From positions 14,075,001 to 14,139,000 of the forward strand of contig JAYKKT010000073.1 of assembly GCA_036023115.1 (NCBI GenBank): a stretch of DNA of 64,000 nucleotides, given 5' to 3'. Positions within the stretch are counted from its first letter, which is position 1, and each line of letters starts with the position of its first letter. Of this stretch, positions 1-11,159 are shown piece after piece. This DNA comes from Brasenia schreberi. Lineage: Eukaryota; Streptophyta; Magnoliopsida; Nymphaeales; Cabombaceae. Below the pieces are notes generated by a model. That model was not told the origin of the DNA. It worked only from the letters and a program-made list of their open reading frames with translations, and made no database searches. The translations under genes and the position numbers were made by a program.

Positions 1-3000
1 ACCAGATCAATAAGTGAGTATTATAGAGAATTACAGGAACTGTAGAACGAACAAAGATATATTATAGAAAATAAGTGTAGTCACTGTGTAAAAGAGAGAA
101 CAACAAATGGTGAAATTCAAAAAATACTTGATCTACTCTAGGGAATCTCACATAAATATAAATCAATCAAGTTGAATATTCTCAGCAAGAAAGAACGGTC
201 ATCACTAGGAACAATATATTCTCTCTTAATAAGAGAGGAAGATCGAAAAAATTTAGAGAAAGAAAAACATATTCAAGCTAAGAAATATGTATTTGCTGGT
301 AGAGGTAACACTAATTATTAGAAAGATAGAGATTCAGTCAGAGGCCGTGGAAGATGAAGATTTCAAAATCACGAAGATAAGCATTATGGGAAAAGAAGAC
401 ACACACAAGAACATTGCTGAAAAATTATTGAAAAACCAACAAAGTATAAGAATTATGGTAGTCATGTGGCAGCTACATCTAAGAAAGAAAAAGCAGAACC
501 AAGTCCTATAGATGAAATGGTTGAATTGAAGAGGCAACTTGGAGAAATAGAAACACAACTGCGTGATCAACCTTCAACCTCTTCATCAAAGATTGAAATA
601 AGCCCTCCTACTTCCTACAGTATCAGTGGTAACTTCTCTGGTAAAAATTCTACATGTTCCAATTACTGGGTAATTGATTCAGGAGTTACTGATCATATGG
701 TAGGAGATAAGTCTAACTTTATAAAATATGAAGTTACTCCAACACCTCATTACGTAAAGGTGGCAAACGGTTCCTTGATTCCAATGGAAAGAAAGGGAGT
801 AATTGAAGGGAAAAATCTTAAACTTAATCAGTGATATACATTCTCAAATTTCCAATAAATCTACTTTTCGTAAGTTCCTTTATTAGAGATATGAATTGTT
901 CAATCGCGTTTTCTCCATCTAGTTGTGCTTTTCAGGATCTAAGGACGGGAAGAACCTTCGACGTGATGAATTAAGGAATGGGTTATATCTACTTCCCGGA
1001 CCACACACTGCAATACAGAGAAGAGCATTAGCAACCACTACTACAGAAGAAGAGATAAGACTTTGGCATAGTCGGTTCGGTCATTTACCTATATCTAAAA
1101 TTTGTGAGTTTGTCCCTTTTTTAATCCCAAAGGATTTAGTTATTCAATATGATGTATGTCAGAGGGCTAAACATCATAGAGCCTCGTTTCTTAATAGTGA
1201 TTATAAGTCGTCAGTTCCATTTGAGTTAATTTATTCTGATGTATGGGGTCCATGTTTGATACCTTCCTTGGAAAATTTTAAGTACTTTGTTACTTTCATT
1301 TATGACTATTCTAGACTTACCTTTGTTTATCTTATAAAATCCAAATCAGAAGTATCATTGATTTTTGCTATGATTCACAGTTTCATTACGACTCAATTTG
1401 GGTACACTATTAAGACCCTTAGATCTGATAATGGCAGTGAATTTTGTAACTCTAAGTTAGAGTCATATCTCCAAAGTCATCATACTCCACAACAAAATGG
1501 AGTTGTTGAACGAAAAAATAGACACATTTTGGAAATCGCATGAACCCTCCTTGAACATGGTGTTCCTAAATATTTCTGGCATGAAGTTGTACTTATATCA
1601 GTGTATCTCATTAATAGACTTCCTTCTGTGGTTCTTGATAGAAAATCTCCATTTAACTTATCAAGCCTGAAAATAATTCATTTCATCGTATTCCTAGAGT
1701 GTTTGGATGTGTTTGTTACGTTCATGTTCATAGTTAATTTCGAGATAAACTCGATTCAGGGGCAGTCAAATGTGTTTTCGTTGGATATTCCTGTGAAAAG
1801 AAATGATATGTTTGCTATGACACTAATTCTCATCGGAAATATATTTTCATGGATGTAACATTCTTTGAAACCTCTTCCTTTTTCAAAAATTCTATCAACT
1901 TGTCAAATTATACCATTGAAGAGATTGTTCTTCCAATGAACATCACTAGTGATGAAATAGATGAAGATTACTCCCTTGTAGAAAATGATCTAACAGCAAG
2001 AAGAAAAGGAGATACAAGTGTATAAAAAGGAGAAGAGAAATATAATCATGCCCAATTCTATAGACACCACGAACCAAGGGGGAGAACCTTCTTCAGATTC
2101 AACTGAAACTTTCGAAGAAGCAGGAAGTGATGATTTGGATGTCCCCATAGCTCTTTGAAAAGCAAAAAGATTGTGTGGTATGTATCCGATTTCACAATTT
2201 ATCTCATTTACCATCCACTTATCAGAATTTTGTGTTAAAAGCTGAATTAATCAAGTTCCTAAAAATTTTCTTGAAGCATCACAGCATAAACACTGGGTAG
2301 AAGCTATGAAATCCAAACTTCAGGTACTTTAAAAGAGTCAAACATGAGAGGTCGGTGAACTTCATATGGTATTGACTATGAAGAGACATTTGCAATAGTA
2401 GCAAAACTCACATTTATACGAGTCATTATTAGTATTGCAGCCCAAAAGAATTTGACTATATGGTAGCTTAATGTGAAGAATGCATTTTTGCAAGGAGAAC
2501 TTAAAGAAGAAACCTATATGAAATTACCGCCTAGTTATGCAAATCCAAAAAACAAAGTTTATAGATTAAAGAAGGCAATCTATGGACTAAAACAATCTCC
2601 TAGAGCCTGGTTTGAACAGTTCATCAAAAGTATTATAAACTTGGGATATCAGAAGTGTGTAAGTGATCACACATTATTCTTTAAAAAAGAAGAAAATTTG
2701 ACACTATTACTTGTATATGTTGATGACATTTATTGTGACAAGAGATAATGTTGAAGAAATCCAAAGGTTAAAGCAAGATCTTCATCGGCTATTCAATATC
2801 AAGGATCTCGAAAGACTACATTCTTGGGCATTGAAGTAGCTTACTCAGGTACAAATATTTTTTTAAATCAAAGAAAGTATACATTGGACTTATTGCGATA
2901 TGTTAAGATGAAAAATTGTAAACCAATATATGCTCCCATGGATGTTAATCATAAGTTGCAAATGGAGGATGGAGCTAATAAAGAGGACGTAACCAGATAT

Positions 3001-3640
3001 CAACAACTTGTTAAAAAACTTATATATTTGACTATCACACGTCCATGCATTGCATATGCAGTGAGCATTGTCAGTTGTTTCATGCAGTCACCATTTAAGT
3101 ACCATATGAACACAGTTTTTCATATATTAAGGTATTTGAAAGCAACGCCTGGACAAGGAATATTATATAAAGTCAATGGTCACACAAAAATTAAAGTCTA
3201 TACTGATGCTGATTAGGCAAGCTCTACCGAAGATAGAAAATAAACTATAGGATATATAACTCTTGTTGAAGGTAATATAGTATCATGGAAAAGTAAGAAA
3301 CAATCAGTTGTGGCAAGGTCAACAGCAAAAGTAGAATATAGAGCAATTGCATCAGGAATATGTGAAGGAAAGTGGTTGCGCTCCCTACTAATGAAAATTG
3401 GTATATTTTCAGATAATTTTATTCCTATATTTTGTGACAGGAAAGCAGCAATACATATAGCCTCTAATCCGATATATCACGAGAAAACAAAACATATTGA
3501 AATCGATTGTCACTTTGTACGGCAAAGCATACATACTAAAGAATTTCAACTAGAATATGTAAGGTCAGAGAGTCAATGTGCCGATATGCTCACTAAGGCG
3601 CTTAATAGAAATCTATTGCTCAGATTATATAGCAAGTAAG
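1..3640 (+). pseudogene. copia gag-pol polyprotein remnant
   Basis: Fragments read in order on the plus strand. Gag: RPISEYYRELQ-like text at about 1-45. Protease: VIDSGVTDHMV near 672-702 (copia proteases use DSG/DTG). GAG-pre-integrase: LWHSRFGHL near 1060. Integrase core: DVWGP near 1240, LRSDNGSEF near 1420 and QQNGVVERKN near 1490, which are the DDE landmarks. Reverse transcriptase: VKNAFLQGELKEE near 2470, YGLKQSPRAWF near 2580 and YVDDI near 2716. RNase H: KVYTDAD near 3195, ARSTAKVEYRAIASG near 3313 and ADMLTKAL near 3580. Internal stops (for example before 2473 and at 3214) and frame changes show it is dead. No zinc knuckle is recognisable in the visible gag. Confidence 0.85.
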
Positions 3641-3676
3641 GTGTAACATCCATCTTTCACCCAACTTGAGGGAGAG

Positions 3677-4010
3677 TGTTAAAGCTTATGAACGAGTCGA
3701 CTGCATCAAAGGATGCGAGTGGACGACATGCAAAATGGGACAGTTTCTGTGGTTCTTCAATAATTTTGTTTTATGTTTTTAACTTCTGCTTTATGTTTTT
3801 AAAGGTAGCTTTAAATAAGCCTCATTAATGGCACTTAGGTAAATTAGTTCTTTGTATTGTTGATATTTAAAGGAGTGAAAACCCTATCAGCAGATGATGT
3901 TTTTGAATGAGATAGAAAGAGTCCAGGGCGGCGGCTACACAGAGGTAGCCGACTACCCCTTGGCCATCTTCTCAAGTCTGTTGAATCTGAAATACTCTTG
4001 AAGTGTTATG
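3677..4010 (+). repeat. 3' LTR of the copia element (end uncertain)
   Basis: It starts TGTTAAAGCTTATG directly after a purine-rich tract ending GGGAGAG. It contains an AT-rich TATA-like stretch (TTTAAATAAG near 3810), as expected of an LTR promoter. The matching 5' LTR is outside the window, so the right boundary could not be set by comparison. Confidence 0.55.
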
Positions 4011-6756
4011 TTTTGTTTTTTTTGCACAAGAAGTACAATAACTACAATATGCATTGAGACACCAAAAACATTGACTACTAGTTCACCATAGACTTTAACA
4101 AGAACGAAATATATGGAATAAACAACTAGACAATAGGAAGATGCCTATACAATCTCTAGAACTATGAATCTTAACATGATATGTGTATATAAACATAAAT
4201 GTAAATGTAAAAGTGTGAGAATCTAACCAAGAATTTCCTGAGAATACGAATATTTCCCTGTGACAAGCGTCTCGACAAAGAGAGCAGCAAGCTCAGCCCC
4301 ACAAGTTACCTAGCAATATCAGTAGCACTCATTGTAATCTCTTCTAAGTTATCAAGAACACCAAACCAAGATAAGTTCAAAGCAAGAAAAGCACATATGT
4401 TTGAAAAAAATGTTTTAAGCAACTCATGAGATGCTTAAGTCTTTCATATCTCGGTACATGAACTTTGCACTACAATATAATCCTTGCCCAAGGGAAAAAT
4501 AACTTGCCTAAAGTGATGATCACAAGATGAGACATGTCCGCAATGAGATAACACATTCATATTGCACTGACTTGGACATTAAGATATCCAGGATTCTCTT
4601 TTATATGACAACCATTTGCAGAAAGATTTCCAATTTGACTCTACATTCATATATCCACTTTCAATACAAAGCCAACAAGAAGCTGGACCCTAACAGATAT
4701 TGTTATTTTCCTTCAAGTGGTATCAAGGAGTGAAGTGGCAGATAAGGAACTTTAAAAGGGGAGCAACAACATTCGGAGCTTGAAAAATTAAATAAAACCA
4801 CATACCAAGTTATAAGAGCATGAAATCCATTGAAACCTTGATTTCCTGATAACTAAAGTGATAGAAATCATAAAGTTGTTATCATCATCAGAAATCCAAC
4901 CATTGAACACTCTGTGGCTCTTTCCAGAAAAATATGCCACCAGTTAAGAGTGTATGATGAGTGTACGACTACTCACACCTGCACCTCTAATCCTTACCTC
5001 GCCTTCATCCAATTGGAGCAGATAACACCAGCAACATCAATTTAACATGATCGGTGATTAAACTCTATACTAATGATTATCGTGGTAATTTTTCTAACTA
5101 TGAGCTTCCATAGTAATTTCCTCCTCAATTATACATAGGTAATGTCTATTGGCCATCAAAGAAACCTTCTCTCAAAAGATGTCTTGCCTAGAAATGCGTC
5201 TAAACATGACAGCCATGAAAGATGAGCTAGTCCACTTGTTCAGAGTGCTCACATGATTAGAAACCAAATGCATGAATTTCCATCTAAGCATCAGATCACC
5301 ATTAAGCTTTATGCTCCAGGTATAATAATGCCCGAATTCAGTCACCAAGCCTATTGTGGCTCTGAACAATGAAATAGACAGAAAATGGTTTCACAATGCA
5401 GACCTGATCCTAGCTAGTCTACACACAGGAAACATGCGTGGATCTAGGACAGAAAAGACCAACAAACACTCTACCTTTAATGCCTTAAGGTTATTCAATG
5501 ACTTGTTTGCAAGGAATGTTACTGTTCACAGCAACATGGCACGACAGTCTGGATGGGCTTGGTCCACCCCAGTCTTCAAGTATGACTACAAGCATATTTG
5601 GGGTGAGAGGGACAGAGAGAGAAAGGAAGTTCAAAGGGAGAGAGGAGATATAGAGAAGAACAGAAATTAGAGAGAAAGAAAGGGTCCCCTGATTTCAATT
5701 TCATAAGAAGGTACTAGTATTTTTGGAGCACAATCACATGCTAATTTCAAGAGCAAGCCCTACTATTCAAATCCACTTGGGCTCCTTATCCTCAGTTTAC
5801 TAGTGGTCTAGCTTGTTCTAGATGCGTCCAGTTAAGACTTCAGGCATAATATGCCCAAATACATGATTAGGAACCCACAAGGTTGTTCCCTGATCCTCTT
5901 TAGTTACCCTTCTGTGAAGCCTCTTGCACCACCTTCCTTTCCTCCAATCTTCTGAATTCATGCTCCCTTTAGAAAATGTCCCTCACAATCTTTGGAAATC
6001 AATCAGGGACTTCCTTTTACTCGCTCACAAAAACCTTCTGTCTCTATTTTCTGGTTTTCCTTGGTCCGCAATTATGGACATCCAAGTCTTCCATTATTTA
6101 CCTCATCCAAGACAGCCATAAATAAAGAAAAGAAAACAGTTAATTGCACTTATTCAAAGGGCTCAACCTGGCCCAGCTTGCGGTGGCATCTCTACCTCAT
6201 GTGTTACATTATAAACGGGGCTCATAAGGGGTGGCTGGGTTACATATTACACTGGGTGTATGTAGGATCCCTCTTAGAGTTCAATCTTATACACAAACTA
6301 ATTTCATCCAGTCTTGAGCTGAAATCAGATTTTCTTCCAACCATTTCACAGTCTGATCACATTCCCCCAAGAATAAATCCACCTTTTGACCACTTCAGTC
6401 ACACCATGAAGTTGTTTCGCAGTGCCTTCAGTTACCACTTTGTGAAACCTCTTGCAGTTGCACCACCTTCCCTTCTCCAACCATCTAAATTTCTACTCCC
6501 TTTGAAAAGAGTCGCTCACGATCTTAGGAAAATCAATTAGGATTTCCTATTACCAGCTCATATAAATCTTCTAGATCTCATGCTCCTTGGCCAGCAATTA
6601 TTGACATCCAAGTTCTTGGATTCTTGCCTTTTTCCAAAGGCTCATAAACAAAGTAAAGGAAGCTACTAATGGCTGTCATTTGAAGCAACCAGACTGAGGC
6701 AGTCCCGCTTCAAGTGGCCAATCCATCTCATGCGCTACATCATCAATGATACACAC
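4011..6756. other. no gene seen; degenerate direct repeat inside
   Basis: I see no coding exon, RNA gene or intact element here. Two stretches, about 5880-6120 and 6405-6640, are diverged direct repeats of each other: both contain GTGAAxCCTCTTGCA, CACCACCTTCC and CTCCCTTTxxAAA blocks in the same order. The stretch probably belongs to a GET4 intron, since GET4 exons 1-3 lie to the right and the rest of that gene was not found. Confidence 0.4.
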
Positions 6757-6990
6757 CAGTGTTATAATTAGTGTATCAGTACCCGCATCGTATAGGGCAC
6801 CGATAAGCAATAATCATACCGTATCATATATTAAAATATTGAAAAATCAAAAAATCATTAAAAAATCGTAAAAAAACATTATGTATCGTAATACCCCATA
6901 TCGTGTCATACAGGATGTATCATATGTATCACATTGTATCATATGATACATTGTGATACGGGTGTGATACATGTCTATTGCAATACATGT
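6757..6990. mobile_element. hAT-type MITE related to the 28.4 kb hAT element
   Basis: It begins CAGTGTTAT and is built from repeated GTATCAxx/GATACxx words with an A/T-rich core (AAAATCAAAAAATC). The hAT element at 28442-30312 begins CAGTGTTGT and has the same GTATCGTATCG subterminal words and A-rich core, so this looks like a short non-autonomous relative. The right end and target duplication are not clear, so the end coordinate is approximate. Confidence 0.45.
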
Positions 6991-7623
6991 ACCAAAAGAC
7001 GGATTCAAAATTGATCTTTCATATTCCCTTGATAAGGGACACTCAAACCTGAATCAACTTGGATAGCAAACAATTACTTATCTTCTTCCATGATCAGCAA
7101 GTACCATTTTCAGGGACAAGGTGCATTCGTGATGCACATACGGCATAATTAAATGTTCTAACTCCTAAAGAAACTGCGATTTCCTCTGAACAATGATGCA
7201 AAATAGCCTCCTAAATGATGCGAGAGAGGAGGGAAGGTTGTAGGACTAATTACTAATGTCCAAGACTGGAGCCTTTTATCTCCCTGAAATGCAGCTGAGA
7301 AGTCTGAACTCATATACATCGGACCATATTCAGAATCAGCAGATAGAAGCATCTGGAGAAGGTGTGTGCAGTTATTGACATTATGTTGCTATACAAAAGG
7401 CTACCAGATGGAAGAGAGAGATCCTACAGCATTCCCACGCTTCAGGTCAAACTGCCATGGATGTTGGCCAGTGATCACTCTCACATGATCATTTTTTAAA
7501 TTGTAGAGGGAATATTGCTTCAAGCACTTAGGGAAACTCACAATTGAACATCTGTATTTTGCTTAGTTAGGAGCCGAAAAGAATTTATACAACTGATAAC
7601 TAGAACAATCATAAGAATATAAC

Positions 7624-7702
7624 CTGTCCATGTTTCAGTTGAATGGAGGCACCAGACTGAAGGATATCTAGAGCTTCTCCATATTTTTGAGCTCCAATAT
7701 AC
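7624..7702 (-). CDS. GET4: GET4 coding exon 3
   Basis: Acceptor gcacag|GTATATTGG and donor GGACAG|gttata. The first base completes the Arg codon of exon 2, and the exon then reads YIGAQKYGEALDILQSGA to KHGQ, ending in phase 0. It is the second conserved GET4 block. Confidence 0.82.
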
Positions 7703-8990
7703 CTGTGCAGAGCAAGTTTGAAGAGCTTTACCAAAACTAAGCATGATGCTAATAAGTATGCAGTAACAAATTCATACTGAGTATGTTAGAAACAAAGGAA
7801 GTAGTGACCTATACAAATTATTAGCACAGCTCCACACAAAATGCATCAATACAAGCAAACTCAAATCTCACAATTTTCTGATATATGCAAAAGCAATTTT
7901 CAGTTACAAAGGGAAGAAACAATACTTGGTTTCATTAAAACAAGCTTCATCCAGTAATAAAGATAGGTCATAAACAAATATTTCTCTTACTGAACAGGCT
8001 TATTGTACTCCTTTAGACAGCAAATGCATCAGTAGCTTTTTCAGATTCGAGATCTCTTAACATCTTTCTCTTCTAGATATCCTCTACTCATCTCAATGTA
8101 AAAGCCTCAAACAAGGAATAACGTTTTTCCTTTTAAAAGAGTCTACTAGGATAAGAAGATTGTCTGGCATTTACTCAATCATTACCTAAATAAGTCAAAT
8201 ACTAAGTAATCCACAAGATACCTCAAGGAGATTGTACCAAGTTTGTATTGAAGGATAGTGGCAATGCACCTTGTATATATAGACTTGTACATTTGTTGTG
8301 CTTCATAGTAGTTGCCAGCTTGCACATTTTTCTCTAGCTTCTCAAGTGTCTACACATTTTATGACAAACAATATAAAGATGTACACTTCAGAAAACAGAA
8401 TCACAGAATGTTCATACATTTGTCAAAGTAAAACAACTAGAGTGAAGTGAGATAGATAAGGTGGTAGTTGGGTGCAGGATTAGATGTTGTGAGCAAAACA
8501 TGTATTCGTGATATTAAGCAATCTCTTATATGGATCGTCAACTTTCTCTTTTCTAATTTTAGTTTACCTCTATGTCCTCCTAAGTGGCACTTAACCACTT
8601 AGTGGGTAAGCAGCATCAGTTACTAAACACTATTAACAACATTGGGTTTTGTTGTCCCTGCATGGCCAGTTGTGTACCATTTTACTTGCACCATACCTTA
8701 GAGTTAACCACAACTTTGAATGGGTCACCACAAGGTTGACAGTGTTGTATGGGTCACCTTAATTTGTTATTGAAGTAGATATTCTTTATTGTTTTTGATA
8801 AGGTGTAACATGCTATTTACCTTCGAATTGATTTATATTTTATGAAATGAATTGGAAAAATACTCATTTCAACCTTTACAATTGATTGATGATTTAATAT
8901 TAGTTTCCCATTGTTTAGCTTACAGTAGCTTTTAGACCCACGGATAGTGTGGGAGAAAGCTTGGCTTTGGTTTTGGGTAGCCCTCAATCC

Positions 8991-9055
<65 letters not shown>

Positions 9056-10079
9056 CATGTATATAGGTATATGTATATATACCCCCCTTACACCGCCCCT
9101 AGAAATCTTTAATCCAAGAGTAGGATCAGATTCAATGATGAATGGTATCTTTACTATTTCCAACTTTCAGGAAATAATAAAACTTTTAGGAAATTTTAAA
9201 ATTTCAGCACAACTTTTAGGAAATTGTGATATCTTTCAGCAAATTCTGAGTGGTTCTTTTAAGGCCATTTTCCCCTTCCCCTTAACTAGCTCCCAAGTCA
9301 TATGTCAATCCCCCCAAGTATTTCAACAATCAACTGCTTGTTCATTGTTGTATGAATTGGGGCATAATTTATTCTTTATACTAATTTTCGGAAGTAGAGA
9401 TGCTTGATCTCTAAATGCTTCGATAAATGTCATGAAAAACAAGATTCTTGATCAAGGCAGTTACAAGGTTGATGCCACAATGAATGATCCCCGGGTGCTC
9501 ATGTCGCTAGAGTAAATAATCACAAATTCATCTCAAAGGACAGTACAAAACGTTCCCTTGAAAGAATTTAAGACGACACGTTCTGGGGCTAAAGAAGTAT
9601 GGATCTTACAAGCTCCAGAGAACAGTATCATCACTCTTGGTCCATCTCAATCTCTATAATTTAGTCGTCCCTACTAATGCGTAATTATGTTATTCAATTT
9701 GAATATTAAGAGCTGTATCGCTGTATAGATCAAACATATATATCATCCAAGGACGTTACAACATTGTCTGCCAAATCTCAATAAGCAGCTATGTGATAAA
9801 TATAGACACGATGGGAAACATCGTTCCATTGGCCGAAAACACTCGAACACAATAGACATAGTGCAAAAGAGCAAAATTCACAGTTCTAGCAAGAGCCGTT
9901 TGATGAGACAACGGTAGGAGATGGAGATGAGAGGGAAATTGGTTTCCTTATTGCCGGAAAGGATCAACAACAAAATGGAAAAGAACCATTTACGAGCGGA
10001 ATAATTAGTGAAAAAGGCGTATGACACGAAGAATGGAATAAGGTACCTTGGCGATGTTGGCTGCAGCAGACCTCCTCAT
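7624..10079 (-). CDS. GET4: GET4 / TRC35 homologue, 5' part (exons 1-3)
   Basis: GET4 is a cytosolic alpha-solenoid protein. With GET5 (or BAG6 in animals) it passes tail-anchored membrane proteins to the GET3 ATPase for insertion into the ER. Three coding exons join in phase, join(10047-10079, 8270-8349, 7624-7702) complement, giving 63 residues. The protein starts MRRSAAANIAK, continues TLEKLEKNVQAGNYYEAQQ and MYKSIYTR, then YIGAQKYGEALDILQSGA, ending KHGQ at a GT donor. That is the conserved N-terminal helix-repeat region of plant GET4, which normally continues VTCGAELAVLF for another 250 or so residues. I could not find those exons between 1 and 7600, so they are either left of the window behind the copia element or lost. 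The ATG at 10079 is the only in-frame start after an upstream stop. UPF2 lies upstream in the same orientation. Confidence 0.82.
8270..8349 (-). CDS. GET4: GET4 coding exon 2
   Basis: Acceptor tgtag|ACACTT and donor ACAAG|gtgcat. It encodes TLEKLEKNVQAGNYYEAQQ followed by MYKSIYT and two bases of an Arg codon. The AGNYYxAQQMYK text is the hallmark of the first GET4 helical repeat. Confidence 0.82.
8993..9053. repeat. (TA)n microsatellite in GET4 intron 1
   Basis: About 30 uninterrupted TA units. It creates a false Ile-Tyr repeat reading frame on the plus strand that should not be called a gene. Confidence 0.95.
9054..10046. other. GET4 intron 1 sequence, nothing recognised
   Basis: AT-rich intron sequence between the TA tract and GET4 exon 1. 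I see no exon-like block, RNA gene or transposon end in it. Confidence 0.4.
10047..10079 (-). CDS. GET4: GET4 coding exon 1
   Basis: Eleven codons, MRRSAAANIAK, ending at the donor AAG|gtacct in phase 0. An in-frame stop lies 16 codons upstream with no other ATG between, which supports this start. The exon lacks the longer basic leader (MSRxRxRR) of many plant GET4 proteins. Confidence 0.7.
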
Positions 10080-10340
10080 ATGTCCTTCCAAATCGAAACC
10101 CGCGGACGAGCTTTGTCTTGCCGCTTATAAGAAATCAGATTTATGGAGTCCCGAAATGGACTCGATCCCAATTTAGAGAGAGAGAGAACTTGCTAATCAA
10201 AACTAGATTTACGGAATCGCGGGATGGATTCAACGCCAATCACGAGAGAGAGACAGACGGAGAGATGTCCAAATACATATCGGGCTTAACTCTTAAGCAA
10301 TGCCAAAATCCATATTCATTGTTTTTTGAGGGTTTTTTCT
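10080..10340 (-). promoter_or_regulatory. GET4 upstream region with a degenerate direct repeat
   Basis: Immediately upstream of the GET4 start codon are two diverged copies of a unit of about 70 bp (about 10128-10195 and 10196-10262). Each has AGATTTAyGGA, a GATGGAyTC-type block, CCAAT and a GAGAGAGA tract. On the minus strand these become TC-rich tracts, common in plant core promoters and 5' leaders. No clear TATA box was found, so the transcription start is not placed. Confidence 0.35.
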
Positions 10341-11159
10341 GAACTTGCTTATTGCCCAAACTTGTTCTTCTTCCAACACAGTTCGTCCGGAACAGATACG
10401 AATCGGGGCCGCAGCTGGTTCCGATTATGGCTATGTAATTGTCAGTTTGAGGTTGTATAATAATCATTTTAAGTTTTATTTAAATAATAAACCATTAAAA
10501 ATGATGAATATTGGTGCATTAAACACGGTTTTTAAAAAAAATATTAAAAATGTCCAAAAACCATCGTTATAGTAAGTTGGTGTTTCCACCTTTTTTTACT
10601 ATAGACACGCTAAATACTCAAAATCTCGTACCATCTTCCCTTTAAGAAAAAATTTTGATGATTTTATCCTCTTCATACGACAACCGATTTTCATCAAATT
10701 TTTGTTTATTAAAAATAAATTTAGACTTATTTGCAACCAACTATCACCGATTAATTACTTACGATCTTAATTAGAATCAAACGAACCAAAAAGAAAGAAA
10801 AAACTAGAAAAAAATTGAGAAGACGATCGATCCAACTATTTTTTGGACTTTTCTTGAATTTAAAATATTGATTTTTAGTGGGATCATTGTATCTTCGTTG
10901 GTTTGTCTTATTTCTTTCAATTTTTTCAATATTTGAAATGATTCATGAGTTTAAATAAAATCCAATGGGTCATCGAAATTTCACAATAAAACACAAGAGA
11001 TATGCCTAAGCCGCATCCTTATTTAGGAGGAGACACGCCTAAGTGGTGTCTCCTCTTAAGTAAGAGACATGGTTCCGTCATGTCTCCCTCCTTATGTGAG
11101 ACATGATGCACGCACATCTCTCCTTAAGTGGATGATGCGCTTGTCATGCGTCTCATTTA

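Larger units (their letters stand above)
1..4010 (+). mobile_element. Ty1/copia retrotransposon, 3' part, decayed
   Basis: A copia-type LTR retrotransposon enters the window already inside gag. The order gag, protease, integrase, reverse transcriptase, RNase H is the copia order (integrase before RT), which separates it from gypsy elements. The polypurine tract (about 3665-3676) is followed by TGTTAAAGC, the expected start of the 3' LTR. Stops and frameshifts break the polyprotein in many places, so the element is not autonomous. It lies downstream of the visible GET4 exons and probably occupies a GET4 intron, because the remaining GET4 exons are not in the window. The right limit is approximate: I could not find an LTR end or target duplication. 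Confidence 0.85.

Noticed and set aside
8949..9407. 152-codon open frame with an Ile-Tyr repeat
   Set aside because: It is the translation of a (TA)n microsatellite inside a GET4 intron; the rest has no recognisable domain.
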